From assembly GCA_019352055.1 (NCBI GenBank), contig JABBOB010000018.1, forward strand, positions 1-45,432: a stretch of DNA of 45,432 nucleotides, read 5' to 3'. Source of the DNA: Acidobacteriota bacterium (lineage in GTDB: Bacteria > Actinomycetota > Actinomycetes > Actinomycetales > Microbacteriaceae). The notes under the pieces are model-generated. The model ran no database searches. It was not told the DNA's origin and saw only the letters and a list, made by a program, of their open reading frames with translations. The position numbers and the translations under genes were made by a program. This document shows, one piece after another, positions 23,699 to 31,754 of the stretch; position 1 is the first letter of the stretch, and each line of letters starts with the position of its first letter.

Positions 23699-24007
23699 TC
23701 AGGCGCCGGCAGGAACGCGATGCTCACGCGAGCACCCGGCTCCGGCTCCAGCTCCAGCTCCAGCTCCAGCTCCAGCTCCAGCTCCAGCTCCAGGAGCATG
23801 GCCGCGTCCGGGTCGGTCGTGGTCACCGCGATCCCGCGGCGGGCGTGCATCCTGGTCGCCTTCCCGGTGCCCGCGCCGATCTCGAGCGCGGTGCGCAGCG
23901 CGCAGCGCATACGCGGCGATCCGCTCGGCCGCGTCGACGGGGTAGTCCGGGCGGTAGCGCTCGTCCGCCGACGCGAACGACCCGAAGCTCAGCGCGCGCT
24001 GCACCAT
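23699..24007 (-). pseudogene. Decayed SAM-dependent methyltransferase fragment
   Basis: The first part opens with MVQRALSFGSFASADERYRP and DYPVDAAERIAAYALR. The SAM-binding motif then appears only in another frame (ALEIGAGTGKATRMHARRG, VAVTTTDPDAAM-like). The switch is within GCGCTGCGCGCTGCGC near 23905-23920. This is a typical class I methyltransferase N-terminus. After Asp-Pro-Asp-Ala-Ala-Met the sequence dissolves into a hexanucleotide repeat coding Leu-Glu repeats, and the remaining two-thirds of the enzyme is missing. It is therefore frameshifted and truncated. Confidence 0.65.
23736..23795. repeat. Hexanucleotide tandem repeat (CCAGCT)n
   Basis: Two CCGGCT units (23736-23747) are followed by seven perfect CCAGCT units (23748-23789) and one CCAGGA. 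In the decayed methyltransferase the repeat reads as alternating Leu-Glu (or Ala-Gly in the start frame). A copy-number-variable tract of this kind suggests replication slippage. Confidence 0.9.
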
Positions 24008-24127
24008 GCGCCCGTCCTGCTCGGGTGCCCGACCAAAGGCCCTCGCGCGAGGCAGCTCAGCGAGGGAAGCTCGACCGGTGGCGTCAGGCGAGCCGCGAGT
24101 CGCCCGACGAGCAACGAGGAGGACACC

Positions 24128-24925
24128 GTGTTCGATCGGACGGTCGTCGGGTGGGACGGCGGTCCTGCCTGCCGCTCCGCGATCGACTGGGCCATCGGCG
24201 AGGCACCTCGCGGAGGCACCGTCGAGCTCGTGCGCGTGGAGGACGAGCTCGAGCTGGACGCCGACGCGCTCCCGACCGCCGTGCTGCACGCCCGGGCGGC
24301 GCTCTTCGAGGAGGCGTCGCGACTCGACGCGCTCCACCGGGAGGTGACGGTACGGGCCGTGTTCGCGGTCGGCGACGCGGAGTCCGTGCTGACTCGACGA
24401 GCGGGGCCGGGCGGCCTGGTGGTCCTCGGGTCGAACGAGCCGGCGCTCGGCCGCCGCGCGACAGTGCCCCGACGGGTCGTGTCGGTGCCGGACCGCTCGG
24501 TCGCCCTCATCCCCGTCCTGCGACGTCGAGGTCCGGTCTACATGGGCGTCGGGCCAACGACGAACGACTCGGCCGTGCTGCTCGCCTCGGACATCGCCGC
24601 ACGCAGCGGGTCGACCCTGTTCCTCCTGCAGGCCGGAGGCATCACCGGAGCTCCCCGGCCGTCCGCGACCGAGCTGGTCGCAGTGGTGCACGGAGCGCAC
24701 CCGGGACTGCTCACCCACGTCGTCCTCACCTCCCGGTCACCGGTGGAAGCGCTCGAGCGGGCCGGTGAGAAGGCGTCGGCCGTGATCGTGGGGCCCCGGA
24801 TCGCCGGCAGCGGCACGCGGGAGTCGTTGGTCGGCCGGGTGGCGAGCCCGGTGCTGCTCCTCGGTTCCCGGTTCGACCCGCTCGACCCCGCTCTCCACGC
24901 CGCCGAGCGGGCGATCTCGGCCTGA
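24128..24925 (+). CDS. Tandem universal stress protein (UspA-like)
   Basis: This 265-residue protein is built of two Usp-like halves. The first starts VFDRTVVGWDGGPACRSAID and ends near VPDRSVALIPVLRR. The second has VYMGVGPTTNDSAVLLASDI and closes with the GxxxSLVGRVASPVLLLGS pattern of Usp domains. The GTG at 24128 has an AGGAGG site six bases upstream. The ATP-binding GxxGxxGS motif is weak, so nucleotide binding is uncertain. It is convergent with the arabinofuranosidase gene (8 bases apart). Confidence 0.8.
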   Translation: MFDRTVVGWDGGPACRSAIDWAIGEAPRGGTVELVRVEDELELDADALPTAVLHARAALFEEASRLDALHREVTVRAVFAVGDAESVLTRRAGPGGLVVLGSNEPALGRRATVPRRVVSVPDRSVALIPVLRRRGPVYMGVGPTTNDSAVLLASDIAARSGSTLFLLQAGGITGAPRPSATELVAVVHGAHPGLLTHVVLTSRSPVEALERAGEKASAVIVGPRIAGSGTRESLVGRVASPVLLLGSRFDPLDPALHAAERAISA

Positions 24926-24932
24926 GCCCGCT

Positions 24933-26447
24933 TCAGCCCTCCGTGGTCAACGCCACCGCCGTCCAGGACACGGGCGGCAGCGTGACGGTGAGCACGTCGT
25001 CGCCGATGGTCGCGGAGGCGTTGGCGAGCGGGACGACGCGGTTCTGAGCGTCTCGCGTGTTCGCCGCGTCCGGGTCGTCGTCCGCGATCGTCGCGGTCTC
25101 GCTGATCACCGGCGAGCCCATGCCGTGCAGCGCGACCTCGACCGTGACGGCGTCGGTGCGATGCCGGTTGACGAGGAACACCGCGGCGGTGCCGGCGTCG
25201 CGCGTCACCACCGCGTCGACGGCCGGCACGTCGCCGAAGCGCTTCGTGCCGATCATGGGCCCGGCGACCTCGGTCCGCAGCGCCTCCCCCGAAGCGAGGC
25301 GGGAGGTGATCGCGAACGGGTGGAAGATCGTCTGCCGCCAGGCCGGCCCGTTCGGCTCCGTCATGATCGGCGCGATCACGTTGACCAGCTGCGCGAGGCT
25401 GGCCGCCTTCACCCGATCCGCATGCTTCAGCAGGGAGATCAGCAGGCTGCCGACGACCACGGCGTCCGTCACCGTGTAGACGTCCTCGAGGAGCCGCGGC
25501 GCGGTCGGCCAGTTGTCGATGCCGCCGATCTTCTCCACGGTCTCGTAGCGGTGCTGGTACCAGACGTTCCACTCGTCGAACGAGATGTGGACCTGCTTGT
25601 CGCTGCGGCGCTCCGCCTTGACGTGGTCGATCGTCGCACCGACCGCCTCGATGAACCGGTCCATGTCGACCCCGGAGGCGAGGAAGCTGTCGACGTCGCC
25701 GTCGATCGGCTGGTAGTAGACGTGCGCGGAGATGAAGTCGACGTCGTCGTAGGACTGCTCGAGCACCTCCCGCTCCCACGCGCCGAAGGTCGGCATCCGG
25801 GAGTTCGAGCTGCCGCAGACGACGAGCTGGAGGTCGGGCTGGAGCTGCCGGAGCGCCTTCGCCGTGCGGCTCGCGAGCTTCCCGTAGTCCACGGCGTCGC
25901 GGTGCCCGAGCTGCCACGGGCCGTCCATCTCGTTGCCGAGGCACCACATGGCGACGCCGAAGCCCTCCTCGGCCCCGTTCGCGGCCCGTCGGTCGGACAG
26001 GGCGGAGCCGGTCGGGAGGTTCGTGTACTCGACGAGGTCGAGCGCCTCGAGCTCGCCGCGCGTGCCGAGGTTGATCGCGAGCATCGGCTCGCTGCCGGTC
26101 TTGGCGTTCCAGTGCGCGAACTCGTGGAGCCCGACCTGGTTCGTCTCTGTGGAGTGCCAGGCGAGGTCGCGGCGCACGGGACGCTCGCTCCTCGGGCCGA
26201 TGCCGTCCTCCCAGCGGTAGCCGGAGACGAAGTTGCCGCCCGGGTACCGCACGGTCGTCACGCCGAGCTCGCGGACGAGTGCGACGACGTCCTCGCGGAA
26301 GCCCTGCTCGTCCGCCGTGGGATGCCCGGGCTCGTAGATCCCGTCGTACACGCAGCGGCCGAGGTGCTCCACGAAGGAGCCGAAGACCCGGCGGTCGATG
26401 GCGCCGATCGGCGCTGACGTCGAGACGGTGATCCGGGCTGAAGGCAC
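24933..26447 (-). CDS. abfA: Alpha-L-arabinofuranosidase, GH51
   Basis: This 504-residue retaining glycosidase releases terminal L-arabinofuranose from arabinan, arabinoxylan or arabinogalactan oligosaccharides. The acid/base is Glu173 in CLGNEMDGPW and the nucleophile is Glu292 in HISFDEWNVWY. FGSFVEHLGRCVYDGIYEPG, TTVRYPGGNFVSGYRWEDGIG and the C-terminal beta-sandwich ending in PPVSWTAVAL are also typical of GH51. There is no signal peptide, so it acts on imported oligosaccharides in the cytoplasm. The GTG start matches the conserved N-terminus. It lies 111 bases downstream of a LacI regulator on the same strand, and the gap holds two operator-like palindromes. It supplies L-arabinose for the AraDAB genes upstream. 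Confidence 0.95.
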   Translation of the reverse strand: MPSARITVSTSAPIGAIDRRVFGSFVEHLGRCVYDGIYEPGHPTADEQGFREDVVALVRELGVTTVRYPGGNFVSGYRWEDGIGPRSERPVRRDLAWHSTETNQVGLHEFAHWNAKTGSEPMLAINLGTRGELEALDLVEYTNLPTGSALSDRRAANGAEEGFGVAMWCLGNEMDGPWQLGHRDAVDYGKLASRTAKALRQLQPDLQLVVCGSSNSRMPTFGAWEREVLEQSYDDVDFISAHVYYQPIDGDVDSFLASGVDMDRFIEAVGATIDHVKAERRSDKQVHISFDEWNVWYQHRYETVEKIGGIDNWPTAPRLLEDVYTVTDAVVVGSLLISLLKHADRVKAASLAQLVNVIAPIMTEPNGPAWRQTIFHPFAITSRLASGEALRTEVAGPMIGTKRFGDVPAVDAVVTRDAGTAAVFLVNRHRTDAVTVEVALHGMGSPVISETATIADDDPDAANTRDAQNRVVPLANASATIGDDVLTVTLPPVSWTAVALTTEG

Positions 26448-26492
26448 TGTTCCAGGACTCCTTGCGGTGTGGACGTGGGTGTGGACCGGACG

Positions 26493-26505
26493 ACGATTAC
26501 ATCGT
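26493..26505. promoter_or_regulatory. Candidate operator ACGATTACATCGT before abfA
   Basis: This 13-bp element is a perfect dyad around the central A/T pair (ACGAT-TAC-ATCGT), centred ~52 bp upstream of the abfA start. It is followed by TTGGAACG, a half-site common in LacI-family operators. The adjacent LacI (26559-27581) is the natural candidate to bind it, by position only. Confidence 0.45.
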
Positions 26506-26530
26506 TGGAACGCCAGGTCAAGTCCCGAGG

Positions 26531-26540
26531 TGAGCGCTCA
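26531..26540. promoter_or_regulatory. TGAGCGCTCA, weaker copy of the ara operator core
   Basis: This 10-bp perfect palindrome lies between the LacI stop and the abfA start, 83 bases before the GTG. It is identical to the core of the 16-bp araD operator at 31675-31690. The outer bases diverge (about 12 of 16 identical), so it could be a weaker site for the same repressor. Confidence 0.5.
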
Positions 26541-26558
26541 TGGCGAGCACGCGTGGCA

Positions 26559-27581
26559 TCACCGCGTCGCGCCGCGCTCCCTCGCGCTGGCGCGGACGAC
26601 GATCTCCACCGGGAATCGGATCCGCTCCACGGGCGAGGTCGAGCCCTCGATGCGGAGGACGAGACGGTCGAGCGCCGCCTCCGCGTACGCGCGCTTGTCG
26701 AAGCGGATCGTCGTGAGCGGGGGCGACGCGTAGGCGGCGTCGTCCACATCGTCGAACCCGACGACGGACACCTCGTCCGGCACGCGCACGCCGGCGCTCC
26801 ACAGCGCGGACAGCGCCCCGATCGCGATGGAGTCGGTCGCGCAGAACACGGCGTCGGGAGGGCCGACCTCGTCGAGGAGCGCCGTCATCGCGCCGAACCC
26901 GCCGGCCGGGGACCATGCGGAGCACGCGCGCTCGAGCTCCGGCAGGACCGGCAGCCCCGACTCGGTGAGGGCGGCGCGGTAGCCCTCCTGGCGCAGGCGC
27001 CCGGTGACGGTCCCCTCCTCCGGGTCCTGCACGCCCAGCATCGCGATGCGCCGGTGCCCCAGAGCGATCAGGTGGCGGGTGATCCGTCTGGCCGCGTCGA
27101 CGCTGTCGACCCAGACCTGGTCGACCTCGTCCTGGAGCACCTCGCCGAGCATCACCAGCGGGACGCCGGGGCCACCGCTCAGTGCGACGTCGCGCTGAGC
27201 GACCGTGATCGGGTTGAGGACGACGCCGTCGACGAGGTGGCGCCGCGCCGCGGCGATCAGCTCGCGGGTGCGGGCCGGATCGCTCCACGACTGCTCGAGC
27301 TGCACCCCGATGCCTCGATCGTGCGCCAGCTCCACGAAGTACTGCGTGAGCTCGGCCGAGAACGGCGTGCGCAGGTCCGGCACGACGAGCGCGATGATCC
27401 CGGTCCGGCCGGACCGGAGGCCGCGGGCGGCGAGGTTCGGGACGTAGCCGAGCTCCTCGATCGCCCGCTCGACCCGCGACCTCGTCTCCGGCGCGACGCC
27501 GATCGTGCCGCCGAGCACGTTGGACACCGTCTTCGGCGAGACGTTCGCCATCGCGGCGACGTCCTTGACGGTCGGGCGCAT
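26559..27581 (-). CDS. LacI-family transcriptional regulator (abfA-proximal)
   Basis: This 340-residue regulator has an N-terminal HTH (TVKDVAAMANVSPKTVSNVL) and hinge (TRSRVERAIEELGYVPNLAARGLRSGRTG), then a periplasmic-binding-fold effector domain (IALVVPDLRTPFSAELTQYF, ITRHLIALGHRRIAMLG, DAVFCATDSIAIGALSAL, VSVVGFDDVDDAAYASPPLTTI). At the specificity positions (E. coli LacI 17, 18 and 22) it has Pro16, Lys17 and Asn21, unlike LacI itself, so it should read a different operator from the araD-proximal regulator. It lies directly upstream of abfA and is probably its regulator. The effector is likely L-arabinose or an arabino-oligosaccharide, which is inferred. Confidence 0.92.
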   Translation of the reverse strand: MRPTVKDVAAMANVSPKTVSNVLGGTIGVAPETRSRVERAIEELGYVPNLAARGLRSGRTGIIALVVPDLRTPFSAELTQYFVELAHDRGIGVQLEQSWSDPARTRELIAAARRHLVDGVVLNPITVAQRDVALSGGPGVPLVMLGEVLQDEVDQVWVDSVDAARRITRHLIALGHRRIAMLGVQDPEEGTVTGRLRQEGYRAALTESGLPVLPELERACSAWSPAGGFGAMTALLDEVGPPDAVFCATDSIAIGALSALWSAGVRVPDEVSVVGFDDVDDAAYASPPLTTIRFDKRAYAEAALDRLVLRIEGSTSPVERIRFPVEIVVRASARERGATR

Positions 27582-27636
27582 GTGCTCAGGCTAGAACGCA
27601 CCCCTCCCCAGCACGACGAGCCCCTCCGGCAGGCCC

Positions 27637-27736
27637 CTTCGGCAGGTCGCTTCGGCAGGTCGCTTCGGCGGCAGGCCCCTTCGGCAGGCTCTGCTCACTC
27701 CAGCAGGCCGCTGACGCCCTCTCCAGCCTGCCGAAG
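27637..27736. repeat. CTTCGGCAGG repeat cluster with 12-bp hairpin, likely araDAB terminator
   Basis: CTTCGGCAGG occurs at 27637-27646, 27650-27659 and 27679-27688, with an imperfect copy between, and in reverse orientation (CCTGCCGAAG) at 27727-27736. CTTCGGCAGGCT (27679-27690) and AGCCTGCCGAAG (27725-27736) form a perfect 12-bp stem with a 34-base loop. On the minus strand it lies ~60 bases past the araB stop, which fits a terminator. The 213-base gap holds no gene. Confidence 0.65.
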
Positions 27737-27794
27737 TGAGACGAGCCTGCTCAAGTGCTCGCGGGCACGGCGTACGAGGCCGGCCCGCGGCGCG

Positions 27795-29402
27795 TCAGAG
27801 CGCCGTCACCGCCGCCCGCTCGATGGCAAGGCCCGCCTCGTAGCGGTCGAGGTACGCGGCGAACGCTGCGACGTCGCCGGGCTCCGGTTGCACCGTCCTG
27901 GAGGCACCGCCCGCGAAGACGAGATCGCGGAGGTAGGCGCTGAGGTCGGTGCGCGCGCCCGACCTCGTGTACGCGGCGAGCACCGCGATGCCCCAGGCGC
28001 CGCCCTCGGCGGCGGCGTCCCCGACCGTCACAGGGGCGTCGAGCGCACCCGCCAGGAACCGCTCGGCGACCCCTTCCGTGCGGAAGAGGCCGCCGTGCGC
28101 CAGCATCCGGTCGAGCCGCACGCCCTCGGACGCGAGGACGCGCATGCCGAGCGCCAGCGTGCCGAAGACGCCGTAGATCTGCGCCCGCATGAAGTTCGCG
28201 AGGGAGAGCCGGCTGTCGGGGGTGCGGACGACGATCGGGCGCCCCTCTTCGAGCCCGGCGATCGGCTCTCCGGCGAGCAGGTTGTAGGCGAGCAGCCCCC
28301 CTGCGTCGCGCTCTCCTTCCAGCGCCTCGCGGAACAGCACCTCGAACACCGAGTCCGAGTCCATTCGAGCGCCGGCGGCGGCGGCGAACCGAGTGAACAG
28401 AGCGGCCCAGGCGCCGAGCTCGCTCGCGCCGTTGTTGCAGTGGACCATCGCGACCGGATCACCCGCCGGCGTGGTGACGAGGTCGATCTCGTGGTGCAGG
28501 TGGGAGAGCGGCCCCTCCAGCACGACCATCGCGAACACGCTCGTGCCGACGCTGACGTTGCCCTCGCGCGGTGCGACGGCGTTCGTCGCGACCATGCCGG
28601 TACCGGCGTCGCCTTCGGGCGGGCAGAGGACGGCACCGGCACGGAGCGCTCCGGACGGATCCAGGAGCGCCGCGCCGTCGGCGGTCAGCAGGCCCGCCGC
28701 CACTCCGGCGGGGAGGGACTGCGGCAGCAGCGAGCGGAGCGGCGGCAGGCGGCCGCCGGCGAGGTCGTCGAAGCGCCGCAGCAGCACCTCGTCGTAGTCG
28801 CGCGTCGCGGGATCGATCGGGAACATGCCGGATGCGTCGCCGACGCCGAGCACGTCGCGACCGCCGAGCAGGCGGTGCACATGTCCGGCGAGCGTCGTGA
28901 GGGAGGCGATCCGCGGCACGTGCGGCTCCTCGTCGAGGATCGCCTGGTAGAGGTGGGCGATCGACCAGCGCATCGGGATGTTCACGCCGAAGCGCTCGGA
29001 GAGCTCGGCCGCGGCCGGCCCGGTCGACGTGTTGCGCCACGTCCGGAACGGCACGAGCAGCTCGCCGTCCGCGTCGAACGCGAGGTAGCCGTGCATCATC
29101 GCCGACACGCCGACGGCGCCCAGCGCCCAGATCCCGGTGTCGTACCGCCGGTGGACGTCGGCGACCAGCTGCCGGTACGCCTCCTGCAGCCCGGTCCGGA
29201 CGTCGTCGAGCGCGTAGGTCCACCTGCGGTCGACGAACGCGTTCTCCCAGTCGTGCCCGCCGGATGCGAGGACGGCGGACGGGTCGTCCCCGATCAGCAC
29301 CGCCTTGATCCGGGTCGATCCGAGCTCGATGCCGAGCACCGCCCGCCCCGCGGCGATGGTCCCGCGGGCAGCGGCGGCGCGGGCGTCGTCCTCGGTGCTC
29401 AC
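27795..29402 (-). CDS. araB: Ribulokinase (FGGY family)
   Basis: This 535-residue FGGY kinase phosphorylates L-ribulose to L-ribulose-5-phosphate. The N-terminal phosphate-binding region [20 protein letters not shown] is clear, as are [23 protein letters not shown] and the C-terminal [20 protein letters not shown] with [16 protein letters not shown]. The GTGA overlap with the araA stop shows translational coupling, and the GTG at 29402 places the conserved N-terminus correctly. Gene order identifies the substrate; by sequence alone it could be another FGGY sugar kinase, such as xylulokinase-like. It is the last gene of the araD-araA-araB operon. Confidence 0.88.
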   Translation of the reverse strand: MSTEDDARAAAARGTIAAGRAVLGIELGSTRIKAVLIGDDPSAVLASGGHDWENAFVDRRWTYALDDVRTGLQEAYRQLVADVHRRYDTGIWALGAVGVSAMMHGYLAFDADGELLVPFRTWRNTSTGPAAAELSERFGVNIPMRWSIAHLYQAILDEEPHVPRIASLTTLAGHVHRLLGGRDVLGVGDASGMFPIDPATRDYDEVLLRRFDDLAGGRLPPLRSLLPQSLPAGVAAGLLTADGAALLDPSGALRAGAVLCPPEGDAGTGMVATNAVAPREGNVSVGTSVFAMVVLEGPLSHLHHEIDLVTTPAGDPVAMVHCNNGASELGAWAALFTRFAAAAGARMDSDSVFEVLFREALEGERDAGGLLAYNLLAGEPIAGLEEGRPIVVRTPDSRLSLANFMRAQIYGVFGTLALGMRVLASEGVRLDRMLAHGGLFRTEGVAERFLAGALDAPVTVGDAAAEGGAWGIAVLAAYTRSGARTDLSAYLRDLVFAGGASRTVQPEPGDVAAFAAYLDRYEAGLAIERAAVTAL

Positions 29403-30910
29403 AGCCCGCGCGCCAGACGGTGGTAGGCCGCGTTCCATTGGACCTCCCGCTGGAATCCGCGGATCGTCGTGTGCTCGTCGATCACGAGCAGCTCGGTCCC
29501 GGTCATGGCGGCGAAGTCCTCCCACACCTCGACGCCGACCGCGGTCGTCATCACCGTGTGGTGCGCCGCCCCTGCGGTCAGCCAGGCGGTGGCGGAGGTG
29601 GTGAAGTCGGGCGCCGGCTGCCACACCGCGCGCCCCACGGGCAGCTTCGGGAGCGCCTCGGGAGGCGCCACGACCTCCACCACGTTCGCGACGAGGCGGA
29701 AGCGATCCCGCATGTCGCTCATCGCGACGACGACGGCGGGCCCCGGGTCGGCGTCGAACACCAGCCGCACCGGGTCGTCCTTGCCGCCGATGCCGAGCGG
29801 GTGGATCTGGAGGCTGGGCTTCGCGCTCGTGAGCGCGGGGCTGACTTCGAGCATGTGGGCCCCGAGGATCACCTCGGCACCGGGCGTGAGGTCGTAGGTG
29901 TAGTCCTCCATCAGGCTCGCGCCGCCCGGTAGGCCCGCTCCCATGACGTTCGCGATGCGGACGAGCGCGGCGGTCTTCCAGTCGCCCTCGGCGCCGAAGC
30001 CGTAGCCCTCCGCCATCAGGCGCTGCACACCGAGACCCGGCAGCTGCTTGAGCGAGCCGAGGTCCTCGAAGTTCGTCGTGAACGCGCCGAAGCCGCCGTC
30101 CTCGAGGAACGAGCGCAGTCCGAGCTCGATCGCCGCGCCGTCCCGCAACGACTGCCGACGGTCGCCGCCCGGCCGCAGCTCGGGCACGACCTCGTACACC
30201 TCGTCGTACTCGGCGACGAGCGCGTCGACGTCCGCGTCCGCCACCTGCGCGACGCGGTCCGCGAGCTCGTTCACGCCCCACGTGTTGACCTGCATGCCGA
30301 AGCGGATCTCCGCCTCGGTCTTGTCCCCCTCGGTCACCGCGACGAAGCGCATGTTGTCGCCGAACCGGGCGAGCTTCAGGCTCCGCGCGGCGGCACGACC
30401 GGCGGCGGCGCGCTCCCACGCCTCCACCTTCGCCCGCACGGCGGGATCCGACACGTGCCCGACGACCGTCGTGCGGGGCACGGACATCCGGGCCTCGATG
30501 TAGCCGAACTCGCGGTCGCCGTGCGCGGCCTGGTTCAGGTTCATGAAGTCGAAGTCGATCTCCGACCAGGGCAGCGCGACGTTCGCCTGCGTGTGCAGGT
30601 GGAGGAGCGGCTTCTGCAGCGCGGTGAGGCCGCCGATCCACATCTTCGCGGGGCTGAAGGTGTGCATCCACGCGATGACGCCGATCACCGAGTCGTCGCT
30701 GTTCGCCTCGAGCATCGCGCGACGGATCGCGTCGGCGTCGGTGAGCACGCTCTGCCATTCGACCCGTACGGGCACGCCCGCCGCGAGCTCGTCCGCGATC
30801 GCGCGGGACTGGTCGGCGACCTGCGCGAGCGTCTCCGGGCCGTAGAGGTGCTGGCTGCCGGTGAGGAACAGGACCCGGTAGGCGTCCAGGGTGGTGTCGA
30901 GCTCCGTCAT
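29399..30910 (-). CDS. araA: L-arabinose isomerase
   Basis: AraA interconverts L-arabinose and L-ribulose with Mn2+. The 503-residue protein has the typical N-terminus ([18 protein letters not shown]), [50 protein letters not shown] and [16 protein letters not shown]. In the second half it has [18 protein letters not shown] and MGGLNYQ-free ends with [17 protein letters not shown] and the metal-site GAAHHTVM. The length is the family norm. Six bases separate it from araD and it overlaps araB by 4 bases. Confidence 0.96.
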   Translation of the reverse strand: MTELDTTLDAYRVLFLTGSQHLYGPETLAQVADQSRAIADELAAGVPVRVEWQSVLTDADAIRRAMLEANSDDSVIGVIAWMHTFSPAKMWIGGLTALQKPLLHLHTQANVALPWSEIDFDFMNLNQAAHGDREFGYIEARMSVPRTTVVGHVSDPAVRAKVEAWERAAAGRAAARSLKLARFGDNMRFVAVTEGDKTEAEIRFGMQVNTWGVNELADRVAQVADADVDALVAEYDEVYEVVPELRPGGDRRQSLRDGAAIELGLRSFLEDGGFGAFTTNFEDLGSLKQLPGLGVQRLMAEGYGFGAEGDWKTAALVRIANVMGAGLPGGASLMEDYTYDLTPGAEVILGAHMLEVSPALTSAKPSLQIHPLGIGGKDDPVRLVFDADPGPAVVVAMSDMRDRFRLVANVVEVVAPPEALPKLPVGRAVWQPAPDFTTSATAWLTAGAAHHTVMTTAVGVEVWEDFAAMTGTELLVIDEHTTIRGFQREVQWNAAYHRLARGL

Positions 30911-30916
30911 CTGGGG

Positions 30917-31639
30917 TTACTCCGGGTCGGTGTCGAAGCGGGTGCCGGACGACTGCCCGTACACGTGCTGGTATCGGTCGAACAGGCGGTCGATCGCGTC
31001 CGGCGGGATGGGCACCGGTTCGCCGAGCTGTCGGGCGATGTGCACGGAGCGGGCGACGTCCTCGACCATCACGGCGGCCTTGACCGCGTCGCGGGCATCC
31101 GTGCCGATCGTGAACGGGCCGTGGTTGCGCATCAGCACGGCCCGACTCCGGTGACCGGACAGGGTCTCGACGATGCCGCGGCCGATGGAGTCGTCGCCGA
31201 TGATCGCGAACGGGCCGACCGGGATGGGGCCGCCGAACTCGTCGGCCATCGCGGTGAGCACGCAGGGGATCTCCTCGCCACGCGCCGCCCAGGCGCACGC
31301 GTAGGTGGAGTGCGTGTGCACGACGCCACCGACCTCCGGCATGTGCCGGTACACGTACGCGTGGGCGGCGGTGTCGGAGGAGGGGCTGCGGTGGCTGCCC
31401 TCGCTCCCCTCGATCACCGAGCCGTCGAGATCGCAGAGGATCATGTCGCCGGCGGCCAGCGCGTCGTACGGGACGCCGGACGGCTTGATGACGAAGAGGT
31501 CGGCTCCGGGCACCCGGCCCGACACGTTGCCGCCCGTCCACACCACCAGGCCGGACCGGACGAGCTCCGCGTGCAGCGCCGCCACCTCGTGACGCACCCG
31601 GTCGATCGACGCGTCCACGGCATCCCCGAACCCGGTCAT
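30917..31639 (-). CDS. araD: L-ribulose-5-phosphate 4-epimerase
   Basis: AraD converts L-ribulose-5-phosphate to D-xylulose-5-phosphate, the pentose-phosphate entry point. The 240-residue class II aldolase-fold protein has VVWTGGNVSGRVPGADLFVIKPSGVPY and the zinc-binding VVHTHSTYACAWA (the two His). RNHGPFTIG supplies the third His, and the acidic residue of the SHRSPSSDTAAHAYVYR block is near the substrate phosphate site. It is the first gene of the operon. Its ATG lies 35 bases downstream of the perfect operator palindrome. Confidence 0.95.
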   Translation of the reverse strand: MTGFGDAVDASIDRVRHEVAALHAELVRSGLVVWTGGNVSGRVPGADLFVIKPSGVPYDALAAGDMILCDLDGSVIEGSEGSHRSPSSDTAAHAYVYRHMPEVGGVVHTHSTYACAWAARGEEIPCVLTAMADEFGGPIPVGPFAIIGDDSIGRGIVETLSGHRSRAVLMRNHGPFTIGTDARDAVKAAVMVEDVARSVHIARQLGEPVPIPPDAIDRLFDRYQHVYGQSSGTRFDTDPE

Positions 31640-31674
31640 GTCGGCCGACCCGTCATCGCATCTCCATCGACTCG

Positions 31675-31690
31675 AAGTGAGCGCTCACTT
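31675..31690. promoter_or_regulatory. LacI-type operator AAGTGAGCGCTCACTT upstream of araDAB
   Basis: This is a perfect 16-bp palindrome 35 bases before the araD start. Its core GTGAGCGCTCAC is identical to that of the symmetric E. coli lac operator (AATTGTGAGCGCTCACAATT), with different flanking bases. Bound here, a LacI repressor would block transcription of araDAB. The same core (TGAGCGCTCA) recurs before abfA at 26531. Confidence 0.85.
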
Positions 31691-31754
31691 TATCCCTCCG
31701 ATCCTCGGGTGCGCCACCGTGGCCGGTCGCTGGTGGCCGCCCGCTCGCCGCCGA

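Noticed and set aside
22582..23910. Minus-strand open frame with a long Leu-Glu run across the AAA+ gene
   Set aside because: Only its first ~40 residues resemble a methyltransferase. The remainder is an out-of-frame shadow of the AAA+ gene, and the Leu-Glu run is the CCAGCT repeat.
26469..29426. Long plus-strand open frame opposite LacI and araB
   Set aside because: It has no domain features and is antisense to two well-supported genes.
29403..31541. Minus-strand open frame that extends araB upstream across araA and araD
   Set aside because: This stretch merges with the araB frame, but its sequence over araA and araD is out-of-frame shadow. The real araB starts at the overlapping GTG at 29402.
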